Source: Clusia tigrina
Lineage: Eukaryota > Arthropoda > Insecta > Diptera > Clusiidae
Direction: 5' to 3'
Length of the DNA stretch: 64,000 bases
NCBI GenBank assembly: GCA_920105625.2
Contig: OV050030.1
Coordinates: forward strand, 177,521,315-177,585,314
The translations under genes and the position numbers were made by a program. The notes below the pieces were generated by a model that had not been told where the DNA came from, made no database searches, and saw nothing but the letters and a program-made list of their open reading frames with translations. Of this stretch, positions 47,621-59,149 are shown piece after piece; the stretch's first letter is position 1; each line of letters begins with the position of its first letter.

Positions 47621-49677
47621 CATATACTTATTCATCAGTCTGAATGGGAAATGAAAGAGGCCTTGCAAAGCCACCGCTACTGCTGCTCGCTATTTTGAAA
47701 TTTTTTTATAAATTCCTTTTTTTATTAACTCAATCTCTTCTATCTTTGCCTCTAACGTTTGTTTACTGTATCTTCGATTCGAAGATTTTCGCAAGTTACG
47801 ACAGTATAAGAAGCAAAGCTTTTTGTGTTGCTTCCATAATAATTTGAAGAAAATAAAATTTTATTTCCTTTACATCCATATTCCCATTAAAAAAATGGAC
47901 TACACAATTGTTTGTGTTGAAACTGAAATTTTACCTGCTTGCGAATGAGCATACCTATTAAAAACGACCGAATTGATTGCGGCAACAACTATCAATGCAT
48001 ATGCTGTTTCTCCTAAAATATCGTTAATACCAATAACAGAATTGTTTTGGTAGGCTACGATACTTTCTTGGGATTTTGTATTACACATTATAACAATTAT
48101 ATAATTTTAATTTTTGAAAATTTAATAATGAAATCTTAATAAATTGACATATATAAATTTTTACATAATCTAGTACTTTATAAATTTCTCTACCATTAAC
48201 TTGAAATCGGCTACTGTTGGCTCGCCTTCATTTGATATGGCAGCCTAAATGCTTCTTACGCACGTAAGTAGCTGGTAATTTGTTGCTCCGTTATGTGCTC
48301 TATTTTTTTAAAAAATTTATATTTGGATATTGCTGATGCAACTTTTTCCACAGAGTGTAAATATTCACCTGTTTCACCAAATAGTGCGTCTCTCATTTTC
48401 TCGTGGTGATCGTTTTTCTTACACTGCGGCCACACGATCAACTTCTTGCCCATCAATTTGCAATACACTCACAATTTTTACAAGCACATACATATTTTTA
48501 GAACTTGACCGTCGACTTGATTATCAATTTATGTTTCACGAGGAGAATCAATTCGGCTTTCAATAATCTGTCAGCTGTTTCGTGTGGGTACTGAATTAAG
48601 TGAAACATAACGGAAAAACCAGTTTAATTTAAAAAAATGTTTCAGCAAAGAAAAAAGGAAGAAATGATTCAATTTATAGGATTTGTTACCGCACCACTAG
48701 AATGATGCAGTGTGGTGGCCACGGCTAGCTCACCGCAATGGTCGTGGTCCTTAACCCGCCACACTGCATCGGGTGGGACAACACTACAAAAAAAATTTCA
48801 ACTCACATTTTTGCCTAGCATCCTCCTCTACGACGACAAGCGAGCCCGCCCCATATTGTCCGCCTTAGCCTAACATTTTCAACATAAAATTAAACACACT
48901 AAACATTCTACTTGTACTTAAATAAATAACATATATATGTATACGCGTATACTTAATAATACCTACATACACGTGAATACTTAATAATACCTATGTATAC
49001 ACGCGTATACTTAACAAATATATACTTATCTCTAGGGGGCGGGCGGCAGCCTCCTTTTCCTCCGATGCTCGAATGGGGTGGGCCGGAACAATCAGTTATC
49101 CCTCTTATGGGATGGGACGGAAACAAGCGGTTATGGATCTATTCAGCACACTCAATAATCAAGGTAAACTTTCTAACGCCAACTCTTTAAACTAAACTAA
49201 CACTTTAAATTGATTCAAAATTTTAACGTTTATTTTCTACACATGTACATTGTAATTGAATTCAAAAATTTTTTTGGAATCTTTCACACGTTAAATATAT
49301 CCGAATAAATAACAGGACCACGGACGAGACGAGAGACTATCCATACAAAATCCGACACGAAAAATCTTAATTTTCTCGGTCCAAAAAAAATCCTCCACAG
49401 TAAAACACAAAATTGAAACGCGCGCGGCAACCAAAAATTTTCGACACAACTTCCTCAACACTTAACACTCTATCTCGCCCCGATTTTTCTCTACCACTGC
49501 CTTATATGATTTTTTTTTTTCTCTCTCTTCAAACCGTATCTTTTTCATTTCCTCGGCCTCTTCCGCTATTCCATCAGTGACCGCTCCAGCGGTCGAGGCG
49601 GTCAGTCACCTTTCTTTAGAATTTCTACTATTCTGAGGCAGCGCCATCTGTACCTCAGAATCGTCTGGTAGGTTTCA
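47621..49677. other. no gene seen; AT-rich DNA with hairpins
   Basis: Only short frames without domains. A 67-bp hairpin (48704-48770, arms GATGCAGTGTGGTGG / CCGCCACACTGCATC) stands out. A segment at 48438-48480 (minus strand) resembles 57536-57575. CGCGTATACTTAATAATACC-like text is repeated at about 48943-49015. A GC-rich patch is at 49034-49135. GACCGCTCCAGCGGTC (about 49578-49593) is palindromic, and ATTCTGAGG / CCTCAGAAT (49630-49661) can form a stem. Some of this may be the end of the Harbinger-like element that follows. Confidence 0.5.
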
Positions 49678-50074
49678 GCCTGGCCGCATTCACCAGCAAA
49701 GCGGACAAGTGGAAGGAACAAAAGAAGGAGAGGAGCAAAACAAACATACAGACGGTAGACGCCAAAAACAACGATCGCAACAGATTATATAAGAAGAAAG
49801 AAGTTTTCTGGAATATGAACTCGGAACTCCATCGTAGGAACGGTATAAAAATTAAAGCCTACGAAGAGATTGGAACAGAAATGGCAATTTCTCTAGCTGA
49901 AGTGAAAAAAAAAATTAAGGCCATCAGAACAGCATACAGTGCCGAAATGACAAAAGTAGAGAAGAGTAAAAAATCAGGTGCTGATACTGAATCCATATAT
50001 ACGCCATTACTATACTGGTATAATGAAATGTCGTTTCTTGCCTATCACGGGCTTCAAAAGATAATTCAAGTCAG
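49678..50074 (+). CDS. MADF-domain protein of a PIF/Harbinger-like element, first exon seen
   Basis: An open stretch encoding a MADF (Myb/SANT-like) DNA-binding domain, the partner protein that guides Harbinger transposases to DNA. It reads VFWNMNSELHRRNGIKIKAY, then EVKKKIKAIRTAYSAEMTKV and TPLLYWYNEMSFL, which is the normal MADF order. It is open from about 49672, where TTTCAG could be a splice acceptor; an in-frame ATG is at 49815. The exon ends at CAG/GTAAGA (donor at 50075). A possible next exon is at 51764, but its reading phase is off by one, so an exon is missing or a base was gained or lost. Confidence 0.75.
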
Positions 50075-50109
50075 GTAAGAAAACACAATAATTCAATAAC
50101 AAAATGAGT

Positions 50110-50897
50110 TTATTTTTTTAAGTTAAAATTTTTCCATTGAAAATCAATGTTGCCAAATGTAGTGCAATGTCTGGACATTTCGTCTCTTATTCTACATGCG
50201 TATTTATATGAATTGTGGTCTTGGCGTCCAATAGGTGTAAATATTTGTGGCATATTTTCTGGGACTTCAATATTTTTTATTACTGGCGTAGTCCTTTGCC
50301 TTGTTAAATAATTGTGCAACACACATGACGTCATAGCAATTAAATCTTCTGTTTCTGGCAGCACTTCAATTGGTCGATGGAAAATCCTGAAGCGATTGGC
50401 AAGTCGACCGAATGCGCATTCAACAACCATTCTGGCCCGGCATATTCTATAGTTGAATATTTCCTGGGGCACTGTTAACTTGAGGCCTCTGGTGTATGGC
50501 GTCATTAAGTGTCTGGCTAGTCCGAACGCATTGTCTCGGACGAAAAAGTATGGAATGCTGTTTCCTTCACCTGTTACCAGATGTTTGTTTTTGGGATGTT
50601 TAATCTTCCATCTTGTAATGCCACATGCAAAAAGCTTTCCTTGTATATAGTGTTGTCAGATGACTTCCCATTGCATCCGACGTTAATATATGTGAAACGG
50701 TTGTGTGCATCTACGCAGGCAAACAAGCTGATACTGTGGAATCCCTTAAAAATATAAAATTGTGATCCTGTGTGTGCTGGGGCATTAATTCGGATGTGTT
50801 TTCCGTCTAGTGCACCCAACGTGTGTGGGAACTGCCACAAATTGTTGAAGTCCTTTGCAATGTCCAGCCATTCCCTGTGAAGATGAAATTTGTCCAT
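50110..50897 (-). pseudogene. PIF/Harbinger transposase, C-terminal exon
   Basis: DDE transposase of the Harbinger (HARBI1-like) family. From the minus strand: EWLDIAKDFNNLWQFPHTLG, ALDGKHIRI (first Asp), CVDAHNRFTYINVGCNGKSSD (second Asp region, split here for length: the motif is GKSSDNTIY), and VVECAFGRLANRFRI with the catalytic Glu. One frameshift near 50575-50590, in an A/C run after LNIPK, separates 50574-50897 from 50110-50505; the bridging frame is readable as VTGEGNSIPYFFVRDNAFG. The N-terminal exon lies at 52286-52534. The whole exon sits in the apparent intron of the plus-strand MADF gene. Confidence 0.82.
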
Positions 50898-51052
50898 TGA
50901 CAAATTTCACTCACACAAACCTTTTACTTGTTCCAAATTTGAAAAGAAAAGAAGTAGGCGACAAAAAGATATAAAGTCGAGGAAAATGCGCAGAAAAAGT
51001 GGGAGCTAGAATATATTAAAACAGAATACTAATAAAACGTGTACACCAAAAC

Positions 51053-51450
51053 TCACTACAAATATATCCAGGATTTAGACGTTTCCCAGGACTCGCTTCA
51101 AATATCTCCAGGAGTTAGACGTTCACAAGTACTCGTTTCAAATATCTCCAAGAGTTAGACGTTTCACAGGACTCGCTTCAAGTATATCCAGGAGTTAGAC
51201 CTTCACAAGGACTCGTTTCAAATATCTCCAAGAGTTAGACGTTTCACAGGACTCGCTTCAAATATCTATAGAACTTAGACGTTCACAAGGACTCGTTTCA
51301 AATATCTCCAAGAGTTAGACGTTTCACAGGACTCGCTTCAAATATCTACAGAAGTTAGACGCTCACAAGGACCCGCTTCAAATATCTCCAGGAGTTAGAC
51401 GTTTTGCAAGGACTCGTTTCAAATATCTTCGGAAGTTAGACGTGTGCAAG
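51053..51450. repeat. 40-bp minisatellite, ten copies
   Basis: Units of 40 bp with TTAGAC at 51075, 51115, 51155, 51195, 51235, 51275, 51315, 51355, 51395 and about 51436. The consensus contains ACTCGCTTCAAATATCTCCA followed by GGAGTTAGACG. From 51115 to 51355 units alternate between TTCACAAGG-ACTCGTTTCA and TTTCACAGG-ACTCGCTTCA types, giving an 80-bp higher-order unit. Confidence 0.95.
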
Positions 51451-51763
51451 GATATGCTTTGAGGATACTCAAAATCCGGACGTGTGTTAGCCAAGAATTG
51501 ACTAATAAAAGAAATTGTAATAACCGAAGAGTTAAAATAAATTTAAACTAGAAAACGAACCGCAGATATTCTGTCGACCAACCCGGACAACGCAGAGTTT
51601 ACCCCGGCACAGAAAAGTTCGTGCCATCCCTTTCCGTGTTTGGTATCTGTTGAAAAAATGTACAAAATAGTTTAGTGAAATAATTAATTGCATACATATT
51701 CCTGAAAAGGTTGTTGAACGGGTGAAGTAAGTAACAAATGTTTTTCTTTTGTTTTAATTTTAG

Positions 51764-52072
51764 AACTGCGATGAATCATCACTTCTAGAGTCTTTTGAAA
51801 TTGACTGCACAAATACGTCTACAACATTTCCATCTGACATTGAATGCAGTGGAACGCCTGTAACAACTTCTTCCAGAAAGCGCAAACGCACACTTTACAA
51901 GACGTCGGAAATAGATGCTGCAATCAATAAACTAATTGCATTAATTCCGGCAGCAGTGTGTATGGAACTTTCGGTGAAACCCGTAGTAAAAAAGCAACAA
52001 TACATGTACTACCAGTGGCATCAACACCTTCGTACGACAACATGTCTTCACCGGCATCCAATAATGCTTTGA
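51764..52072 (+). CDS. possible second exon of the Harbinger-like MADF protein
   Basis: After a T-rich TTTTAATTTTAG acceptor (ends 51763) the frame reads NCDESSLLESFEIDCTN, SSRKRKRTLYKTSEIDAAIN and KLIALIPAAV, which resembles the C-terminal helix of Harbinger MADF proteins, and stops at 52070-52072. The text after about 51955 loses the family pattern, so a frameshift is likely. An antisense frame at 51924-52130 (MENNQHQSSGKISASEIADL) is open too, but I could not assign it. Confidence 0.5.
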   Translation, partial: NCDESSLLESFEIDCTNTSTTFPSDIECSGTPVTTSSRKRKRTLYKTSEIDAAINKLIALIPAAVCMELSVKPVVKKQQYMYYQWHQHLRTTTCLHRHPIML

Positions 52073-52285
52073 GATCAGCAATCTCTGATGCTGAAATCTT
52101 TCCTGAAGACTGGTGCTGATTATTTTCCATTATTACTTACAATTTTATATTTACTTTACTTTACATCATTGTATTTACAAGAACTGAATTACTATTTACA
52201 TGAAATACATTACATGAATTGAATTCACCTTCGAATATTTGTTCTCTATAAATGCCTTGTTTACCAGCTATTTCATTTGTCTTAC

Positions 52286-52534
52286 CTTTAAATATTCAAA
52301 CCGAATGCTATCATATATAGCTCATACCACCTGGGGACCAATGGTGTTCCTAGAAACTCGTGACAGAAATTCTAGAGATTTGTAGGAATTCCCCGTTGCT
52401 AGGTACCTCAGCGTGATACATAATTTCAAGCATGGAGTTAGAGCATCTCGCATGACTGTATTAATGTTCCTAATACCATCGTGAACCTTTTTTAAAATAC
52501 ATGAAATAAAATAAAAATGTAGATAAAATAACAT
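52286..52534 (-). pseudogene. PIF/Harbinger transposase, N-terminal exon
   Basis: Minus-strand reading LKLCITLRYLATGNSYKSLE then FLSRVSRNTIGPQVV is the N-terminal helix-turn-helix region of Harbinger transposases. A TGA at 52322-52324 interrupts it; the same frame goes on with AIYDSIRFEYLK and reaches a good splice donor, AAAG/GTAAGA (intron from 52285 downward). The C-terminal exon is 1.3 kb further at 50897-50110. I could not settle the acceptor. The 5' end of the gene is lost in, or precedes, the (TA)n array. Confidence 0.72.
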
Positions 52535-52542
52535 ATTTTATA

Positions 52543-52972
<430 letters not shown>

Positions 52973-52979
52973 TCCCTAC

Positions 52980-55900
52980 TCATTCTAAATTGCCGTAAAG
53001 TTTTAACTTCTCTCGAATGTTTTTGATTTTTGATGCTGGAAGCGGTTTTGTTAAAAGATCTGCTTCCATTTGATCCGTTGGTAAATATTTGCATTTAATG
53101 ATGCCTTTGGAGATGTAATTCTTGATGAAATGGTATTTTATGTCGATGTGCTTCGTCCTATTATTTAATTTAAAACCCTCGACAGCTTTGGTTGTCCTCA
53201 TTTATGATAATTGGAACAGTGACATTTTCTCCAAAATCCTGAAGAATTTGCTTTAACCATAAAGCTTCCTTAGCGGATGCAGCAAGCTCGATAAGTTCGG
53301 CTTCTGTTGAAGACAAAGCCACACATGTTTGTTTACGGCAAGCCCATGAAATTATAGCGCCATAAACATTGAAGATATAACCGCTATTAGACTTTCTGTT
53401 GTTTCTGTCTTCGCCCCAGTTGGCATCCGAATAGCCGGTTAAAATTGTCTCATCATCTGGAATGATATTTAATTTTATGTTAATGCTACCTTTAAAATAT
53501 TTTGCAACTCTGCCCAATCTTCTTCATTCAGATTGCTTGTATTCTGACTAAGAATGTTGACTGCTGCTGTGATGTCAGGTCTAGAATTAAGTGATATGTA
53601 TAATAAACATCCAATCAATTTCTGAAAATTCTTGTTGTTATTTAGCAAATTAAAAGTTGTTGATGATTTTCCATACGGCATCTCAATTGGAACAGCTGAC
53701 GGTTTTGCATTTTCAAGACCGGTTTCCTGTAGAAAATTTTCAATATACTGCGATTGTGAAATAGAATAGAAACCTTCTGTTGAGCGCTCTATTTGTAATC
53801 CAAGAAAATTTTTAATTGGACCCAAATCTCGAATTTTGAACGAATTTCCCAAAATATATTTTTCTTTATTTATTTCCGTTGCATTACCGGAACCAATCAG
53901 TATGTCATCAACGTAAATTAAAATGAAAGTAACTGCTACCCCTTCTGAAGATATATTAAGGCATGGATCTATACTGCTTTGTTGAAATTTATAGTTGACC
54001 AATACGTTGTGTTAGGTTTGATTCCACGATCGTGCTGACTGCTTTAGCCCATATATAGATTTTTTCAAGCGACATACCTTTTTTTGATTTTTACCTTCTT
54101 CAAAACCTTTTGGTTGCTCCATGTAAATTTCTTCCGACAATTTACTGTTTAGAAAAGCTGTTTTACAATCTATATGAAGAACCAAATATTTATGTTTACC
54201 GCAAATAACGAACAAAGTCCTCAATGTAGTATGGGATACGACTGGTGCAAAAACGTTTTCGTAATCAACTCCGTATTGTTGCGTAAAACCTTGTGCAACA
54301 AGCCTAGCTTTATACTATACACCACTTTGGCCTTGTTTTTGCTTAAACACCCACCTTGAACCAATGACATTACGTCCCTTCGGTCTGTTCACAAGCTCCC
54401 ACACATCGCTATTTTTCATCGACTGTATTTCACTTCTCATAGCTTTTATCCAATTTGCACTTTCTTTATTTTTAATGGCTTCTTCATAACTTTCTGGCGT
54501 ATTTTCAACTGCAGTACATAAAAATCTGTTTGGAGTTTTATCTTTTGTTAAACGATCTGATTTCCTTACAGGTGTTTCATTTTGATGAACATTTCCATTT
54601 TGTTCCAGACCATTTAAATATTTATTTTCATCGCTTTCTGGATTGCTAATAGAATTGTAGTCTTCTTTTTCTTCTTCTTCTTCAGACTCGTTTACGGTTT
54701 CATCAGCATCTTCAGTTTTACAGCTTTCGTTGAATACTACTTCTATAGCCTCTTCTTTATCCAATTTAGAGTTGACAGTAATTTCTTCTTCTTCAATGTT
54801 TGTGTGCTTACCAGTAAATGTTACATCACGGGATATGTGAATTTTTCTGTCTTTGTCACACATTCTATAGGCCTTTGAATTTAAGTCATATCCGACAAAA
54901 ACCATTTTTGTTGACTTTTCACACAGCTTTCTCCGCTTTACTTTTGGGATATGTACAAAACCTGTTTCACCAAATAAACGAACGTGACACAAATCTGGGA
55001 TCTTACCAAACATTTTCTCGTACGGTGTAACTCCTGTAACTCTGGTAATAATTCGATTTTGAAGATAATTTGCTGTACATACCGCTTCTCCCCACAACTC
55101 TCTTGGTAACGTTGATTCAGCTAGCATGCATCTGACCATCTCAATGAGCGAACGGTTTTTGCGTTCTGCTACGCCATTTTGTTCGGGACTGTATCCAGCT
55201 GTGTATTGCATGTGTATACCTTCTTTATTTAAATATTCCACTACGTCTTTGTTTACATACTCCTTGCCTCTGTCTGATCGGAATATCTTTGGCTTTTTCT
55301 GAAAATTATTAAAAATAGATGCTACATAATTTTTAATTTTATCATATACATCAGTTTTGTTCTTTAAAAGATATATTTGGCAATAACGACTGTAGTCGTC
55401 TATGAAAGTAAGTATGTACTTATTTTCACTTGGAGTAGGCATCTCCAGAGGACCGCACAGATCGGTATGGACCAAGTCAAATATTGCTTTTGAGGTTAAT
55501 CCTGACTTTTTTGGAAATGGTAAACGTGCAGACTTACAAAGTGGACATATTTCACAGCTCTCATTTTTGTTGCATTTTTCAATGTGAATACCTATGGCCA
55601 AATTACTTTTTTTCATTACCTTTATAGCTTCCATATGCCGATGACCCAATACTTTATGCCAATGATGAATACACTTTTTTTACATGATACGAGATTCAGA
55701 TGTTCCTTTTCATCGCAAGAATACAAACCAGATTTTATTTCAGCTGACATAACAACTTCGTTGTTCTTTTTTACGATGCATCTGCTCTTTTTGAAAATTA
55801 ATTGACAGCCATTTTCTGTCAGCTGTTTTACGGATAATATGTTGAGGCTTATGGTGGGAACGTATAAAACTTTTGAAAGATTTATGATGTTAAAATTTGT

Positions 55901-56833
55901 TTCGCTTTTCTTGAATTTAATTTTTACAGTTCCTTCACCACATGATAGCATTTTTTGACCATTTGCCAAAACTATTTCTTTTTTCACTTTTTTTTTTAGC
56001 TCCGTAAATACTTGCCGATCATTACAGATATGACACGATGCACCTGAGTCTATTACCCTGCTTTCAGACCCATTTGTGGTTATCAGACAGAACTCGTTTG
56101 AAACCATATTTGCCTTCTGCCTATCATGCTTCCTCTTCCAGTCTTTATACTTGCCACAATCCTTTTTAATGTGACCTTTTCTGCGGCAAAAAAAACACTC
56201 AAAATTATTGCTCGATCTGTTGAAATCACGTTTTGCTGCAACCATAGCTTTCTGCGAGACACCACTGTCACCATTTTTTCTTCTTGTGTACTCCTCAATA
56301 ATTTTTGCTTCTACGTACGTTATAGTAATCTCATCTTCAGTTCGAGATTCCAGGGCTGTAATTAAATTGTTGAAACTTTGTGGCAGGCTACTTAAAAGCA
56401 TGGCAATATTCCAGTTTTCGGTAAATGCATCTTCGCCTAAATTTTTTAATTTTATAAACAGGTCCCTCATAACTCCAATGTGCAATTGAGCATCACCATC
56501 TTCATTTAAACTTAAGCTGCAGATGTTTCTCATTACACTGACCTTGTTGCTTAAGGATTTCCTTTCGTGGTAATTTTGCAGGCTTGTCCACATTTCAGTT
56601 GCTGTTGTACATTGTCTAATGAGGTGTAACTGCTCATCTTCAACCGACAAAGAAATGGTAGCTCTAGCATTGTTATCCATTTTTACCAAATTTTGTGGAT
56701 TTTCCGCTGGCTTTGCTTGAGTCAAGACATCCCAGCTCCCATCCTTGATGAGCAGCATTTCCAATTTAAACTTCCATGTAAATTAGTTTTCTGCATTTAG
56801 TTTTGCCACCGATAACTTTATTTCTGTTGCCAC
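52980..56833 (-). pseudogene. copia-family gag-pol polyprotein gene
   Basis: The likely start codon is GTG (56831-56833) where ATG is expected: V-ATEIKLSVAKLNAEN, then a TAA. Gag follows (LEMLLIKDGSWDVLTQA) with the knuckle CFFCRRKGHIKKDC, protease VIDSGASCHICN, and the integrase zinc domain (HKVLGHRHMEA, CEICPLC). The integrase core has TFIDDYSRY, FRSDRGKEY and PEQNGVAERKNRS; RT has LHIDCKTAFLNSKL and FILIYVDDILIG; RNase H has GYSDANWGED, SSTEAELIEL, KHIDIKYHFI and TKPLP. Lesions: a frame change at a run of A near 55675, TAG at 54315-54317, TAA at 54012-54014, and frame changes near 53510 and 53190. Order integrase before RT identifies Ty1/copia. Confidence 0.93.
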
Positions 56834-56857
56834 TTTAAACCTTTTAAACCTTATTAG

Positions 56858-56883
56858 TTATGCGACAGTCTGGGCCCATAATC
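56858..56883 (-). promoter_or_regulatory. copia-type primer binding site
   Basis: Directly inside the 5' LTR the minus strand reads ATTATGGGCCCAGACTGTCG. The twelve bases TTATGGGCCCAG are the complement of the initiator tRNA-Met anticodon arm (CTGGGCCCATAA), the region used by Drosophila copia, which primes with a half-tRNA rather than the CCA end. Confidence 0.8.
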
Positions 56884-57119
56884 TATAGAAAAAGACTTTT
56901 GATGTGTTAGATAATATTAAATAAATATAGCTTTATTGGCAAAGAACGTCTTATCTCTTGAGCTTTACAAAAACGGAAGGAACGATGTAAAAAGAAATAA
57001 AATTGACATTACAAAAATATGACAGTTTGATGGCAATGATATAGAAACGTCAAAAAATAAACATATGATTGATGATGTTGCCATATCTTTAGAATGCATA
57101 TGTAAATGATATTTCAGCA
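56884..57119 (-). repeat. copia-family 5' LTR
   Basis: 236 bp; its end TTTTTCTATA on the minus strand is followed by the primer binding site. Confidence 0.93.
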
Positions 57120-58149
57120 TATACATACCAATTTTAATATTTCCTCAAATTGAGTGATGCTTAAACGAGTAAAATTTTTAAAATCGTTTTCGTCGTCTTT
57201 CCACACCAGATCTTTCAACAATTATGCCTCCAAATCATGTTCCTTCCTTTGATTAATCAGAAATTATTTTAAACCACATCAATTTAAAAAACAATTTAAT
57301 TTTTCATTAGCAATGGTTTCACCCAAAATTTTCTTTCAATTTTCTTTTTCTCGATTTCTTTTTCAATTAATTTTTTCAATTCCCACAGCACTTTAACGGA
57401 AATGCAGCACTTTTGCTTGTTTTTGTGACGACGGCATTTTGAAAATAAATTGAATATTTTTTTGCCCATCAAGTTGAATGCAGCCTACGTCACAGACGCA
57501 ACTTGAACAGGTTTTGACAGACAATAATTGTGGGAACTTGATGGGCACGAAATTGATCGTGTGGCCGCAGTGGTATTGTCTCAACCAGTGTTGCCGTCTT
57601 TAATTCGATTGGAGTGTTTCACTTCCTTTTTAATTCGGACACTTCCGCACTTCCCCTTTAGCAAAAACACTTCGATTTTCGAGGGAATCAGGCTAATTCT
57701 ATTTAATTGAAATATATCAGTTTTTCTAAGTACTAGCAGTACTTTCTTTATTTTTTTCAAATTATTACTTAATTAAAGTAAGTTCTAAAGAGTAAATTTT
57801 CTATAACAAGGTGTGTTCTAAAGAATATATATATATTGTCGACAAATTTCAAGTTCTAAAGAGTACATTTTCTAAAACAAGGTAGGTTCTAAAGAATATA
57901 GTGTTTAATAATATAAAGTTCTAAATATTATTCTCTAAAAAGGAAAGTTTTTTTTAAAAAAAATTATAATTGGGAGTTTTTGTTTCTCTTCTTTTTTTTT
58001 TAAACAAGAGTACTTTTTTCTCTCTTCTATACGCCAGTTAACGATTTTGAACACTTCGGAAAACCTGAAAACAATTCACTTTTTCAGCGCATTTCACTTC
58101 TCTTGCAAATTATAAACGGCAACACTGGTCTCAACCTCTTGCCATAGCT
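57120..58149. other. no gene seen; short repeats
   Basis: AT-rich, with only short frames. A unit containing AGTTCTAAAGAGTA, AACAAGGT and GTTCTAAAGAATATA is present twice, near 57780-57830 and 57850-57902, with a third partial copy near 57917. CAAACACTGGTTGAGAC-type text around 57580 and 58120 (AACCAGTGTTGCCGTC / GGCAACACTGGTCTCAACC) forms a diverged inverted pair about 540 bp apart, so a small inverted-repeat element may span 57575-58140. Confidence 0.5.
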
Positions 58150-58510
58150 TATTTGCTGAATCACAAGGCGATGGGAATTTTGGAGTTTTGCTCTCTTGCC
58201 GCCACGTTTCTTTGGTGGTGGTAGTTGAAGTTTGTCAGACCGTCTTCCTTCTTTGTGGCTTGGCTTTTTTGGTATTCTTCTACAGTCAGCACTTTCTTTG
58301 TAGCAGATTATATTCTTCCATCTTCAGAATCAATACGGTATTATATACTGCATTTAAATTTTGCTTTCATCCGAAATTAGTAGACAGGATCTTCAGGATT
58401 TTGTGTCAGAATAGCTGTGTCAAAAGGAATAAATAAATGATCTGGCGGGATCGATAAGATAAGGATCGATTCTGACAGAATCAATACGGGCAGGATCGAT
58501 ATGGGGCTTC
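58150..58510 (-). pseudogene. fragment of a 412-like leader region
   Basis: The minus strand from about 58325 reads MEEYNLLQRK and, after a frame change, LTVEEYQKSQATKKEDG, resembling the small leader ORF of 412-like A (PLTIEEYKKRQEKRKD). To its right are scattered GGATCG motifs (58448-58500), as in the leader of that element. It looks like a third, much decayed relative. Confidence 0.5.
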
Positions 58511-58528
58511 AACATACTTTCGCTATAG

Positions 58529-58874
58529 AGTTTAACTTTGTTGCAAGCGGACCCATTAACACATTTATACGTATCAAACTTTTAACAGCACAACAATGTC
58601 GCTCCAAAATAATTGCCTATTAATTTCGTTTCGATCGCTCTGCAATAAATTTTGAGTCATAATGTAAACATTTCAACAATGTGGTAATAATTGCAAACAT
58701 GGGTAAAGTCCAACAATAACAGAGAGAATGAGTCGCACAATGGGAGGAAGAATGTGTGAGAACTAGAAGTAAGAAATTGTAAAATAGTTTTTAGTTGATT
58801 TTGGAATCGAAAAGTGGTGGCATTAATAAATGTGCTTTCAAACCGACAACACGGTCTTTTAATTTCTCCGAAAT
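58529..58874 (+). repeat. candidate errantivirus-like 5' LTR
   Basis: Only one copy is present, so limits are guesses: the block runs from AGTTTAACTTTG to TTTCTCCGAAAT. The right limit is supported because TGGCGCAG, the start of the primer binding site of the gypsy/17.6 group, follows at 58875. Endogenous insect retrovirus LTRs of this group typically begin with AGT and end with ATT or AAT. Confidence 0.5.
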
Positions 58875-58893
58875 TGGCGCAGTTGCGCCGATG
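58875..58893 (+). promoter_or_regulatory. errantivirus-type primer binding site
   Basis: TGGCGCAGTTGCGCCGATG directly follows the presumed LTR. TGGCGCAGT is the start used with tRNA-Ser by the 17.6/297 type elements; the remaining bases diverge. Confidence 0.6.
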
Positions 58894-59149
58894 ATTTTAA
58901 TAAAACTTGCCGGAATTTCATATTTTCAGAAGACATATCAAATGTAAGAGTATATTCCGTATTGGATGATCATAAACACAGTTTGTTACAATTGAGAATT
59001 GTTGGCATTTACAGTTGTAAGGAGAAGGTAAAAAATCGTAAAATGTACTTGTCGCACAAAGGATATGAGTAGTGAGGCTGAAACTCTTAATCAGATACAG
59101 AAATATCATAAAAAATGAAACGGCTTGGATAGGAATTAATGGGTGCTAA

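Noticed and set aside
51053..51450. CRISPR-like regular repeat
   Set aside because: Units are contiguous 40-bp copies without unique spacers, in a eukaryotic transposon setting.
55670..55685. Programmed frameshift between gag and pol in the copia element
   Set aside because: The shift falls after the protease at a long A run; copia elements use a single frame and splicing, so an indel is more likely.
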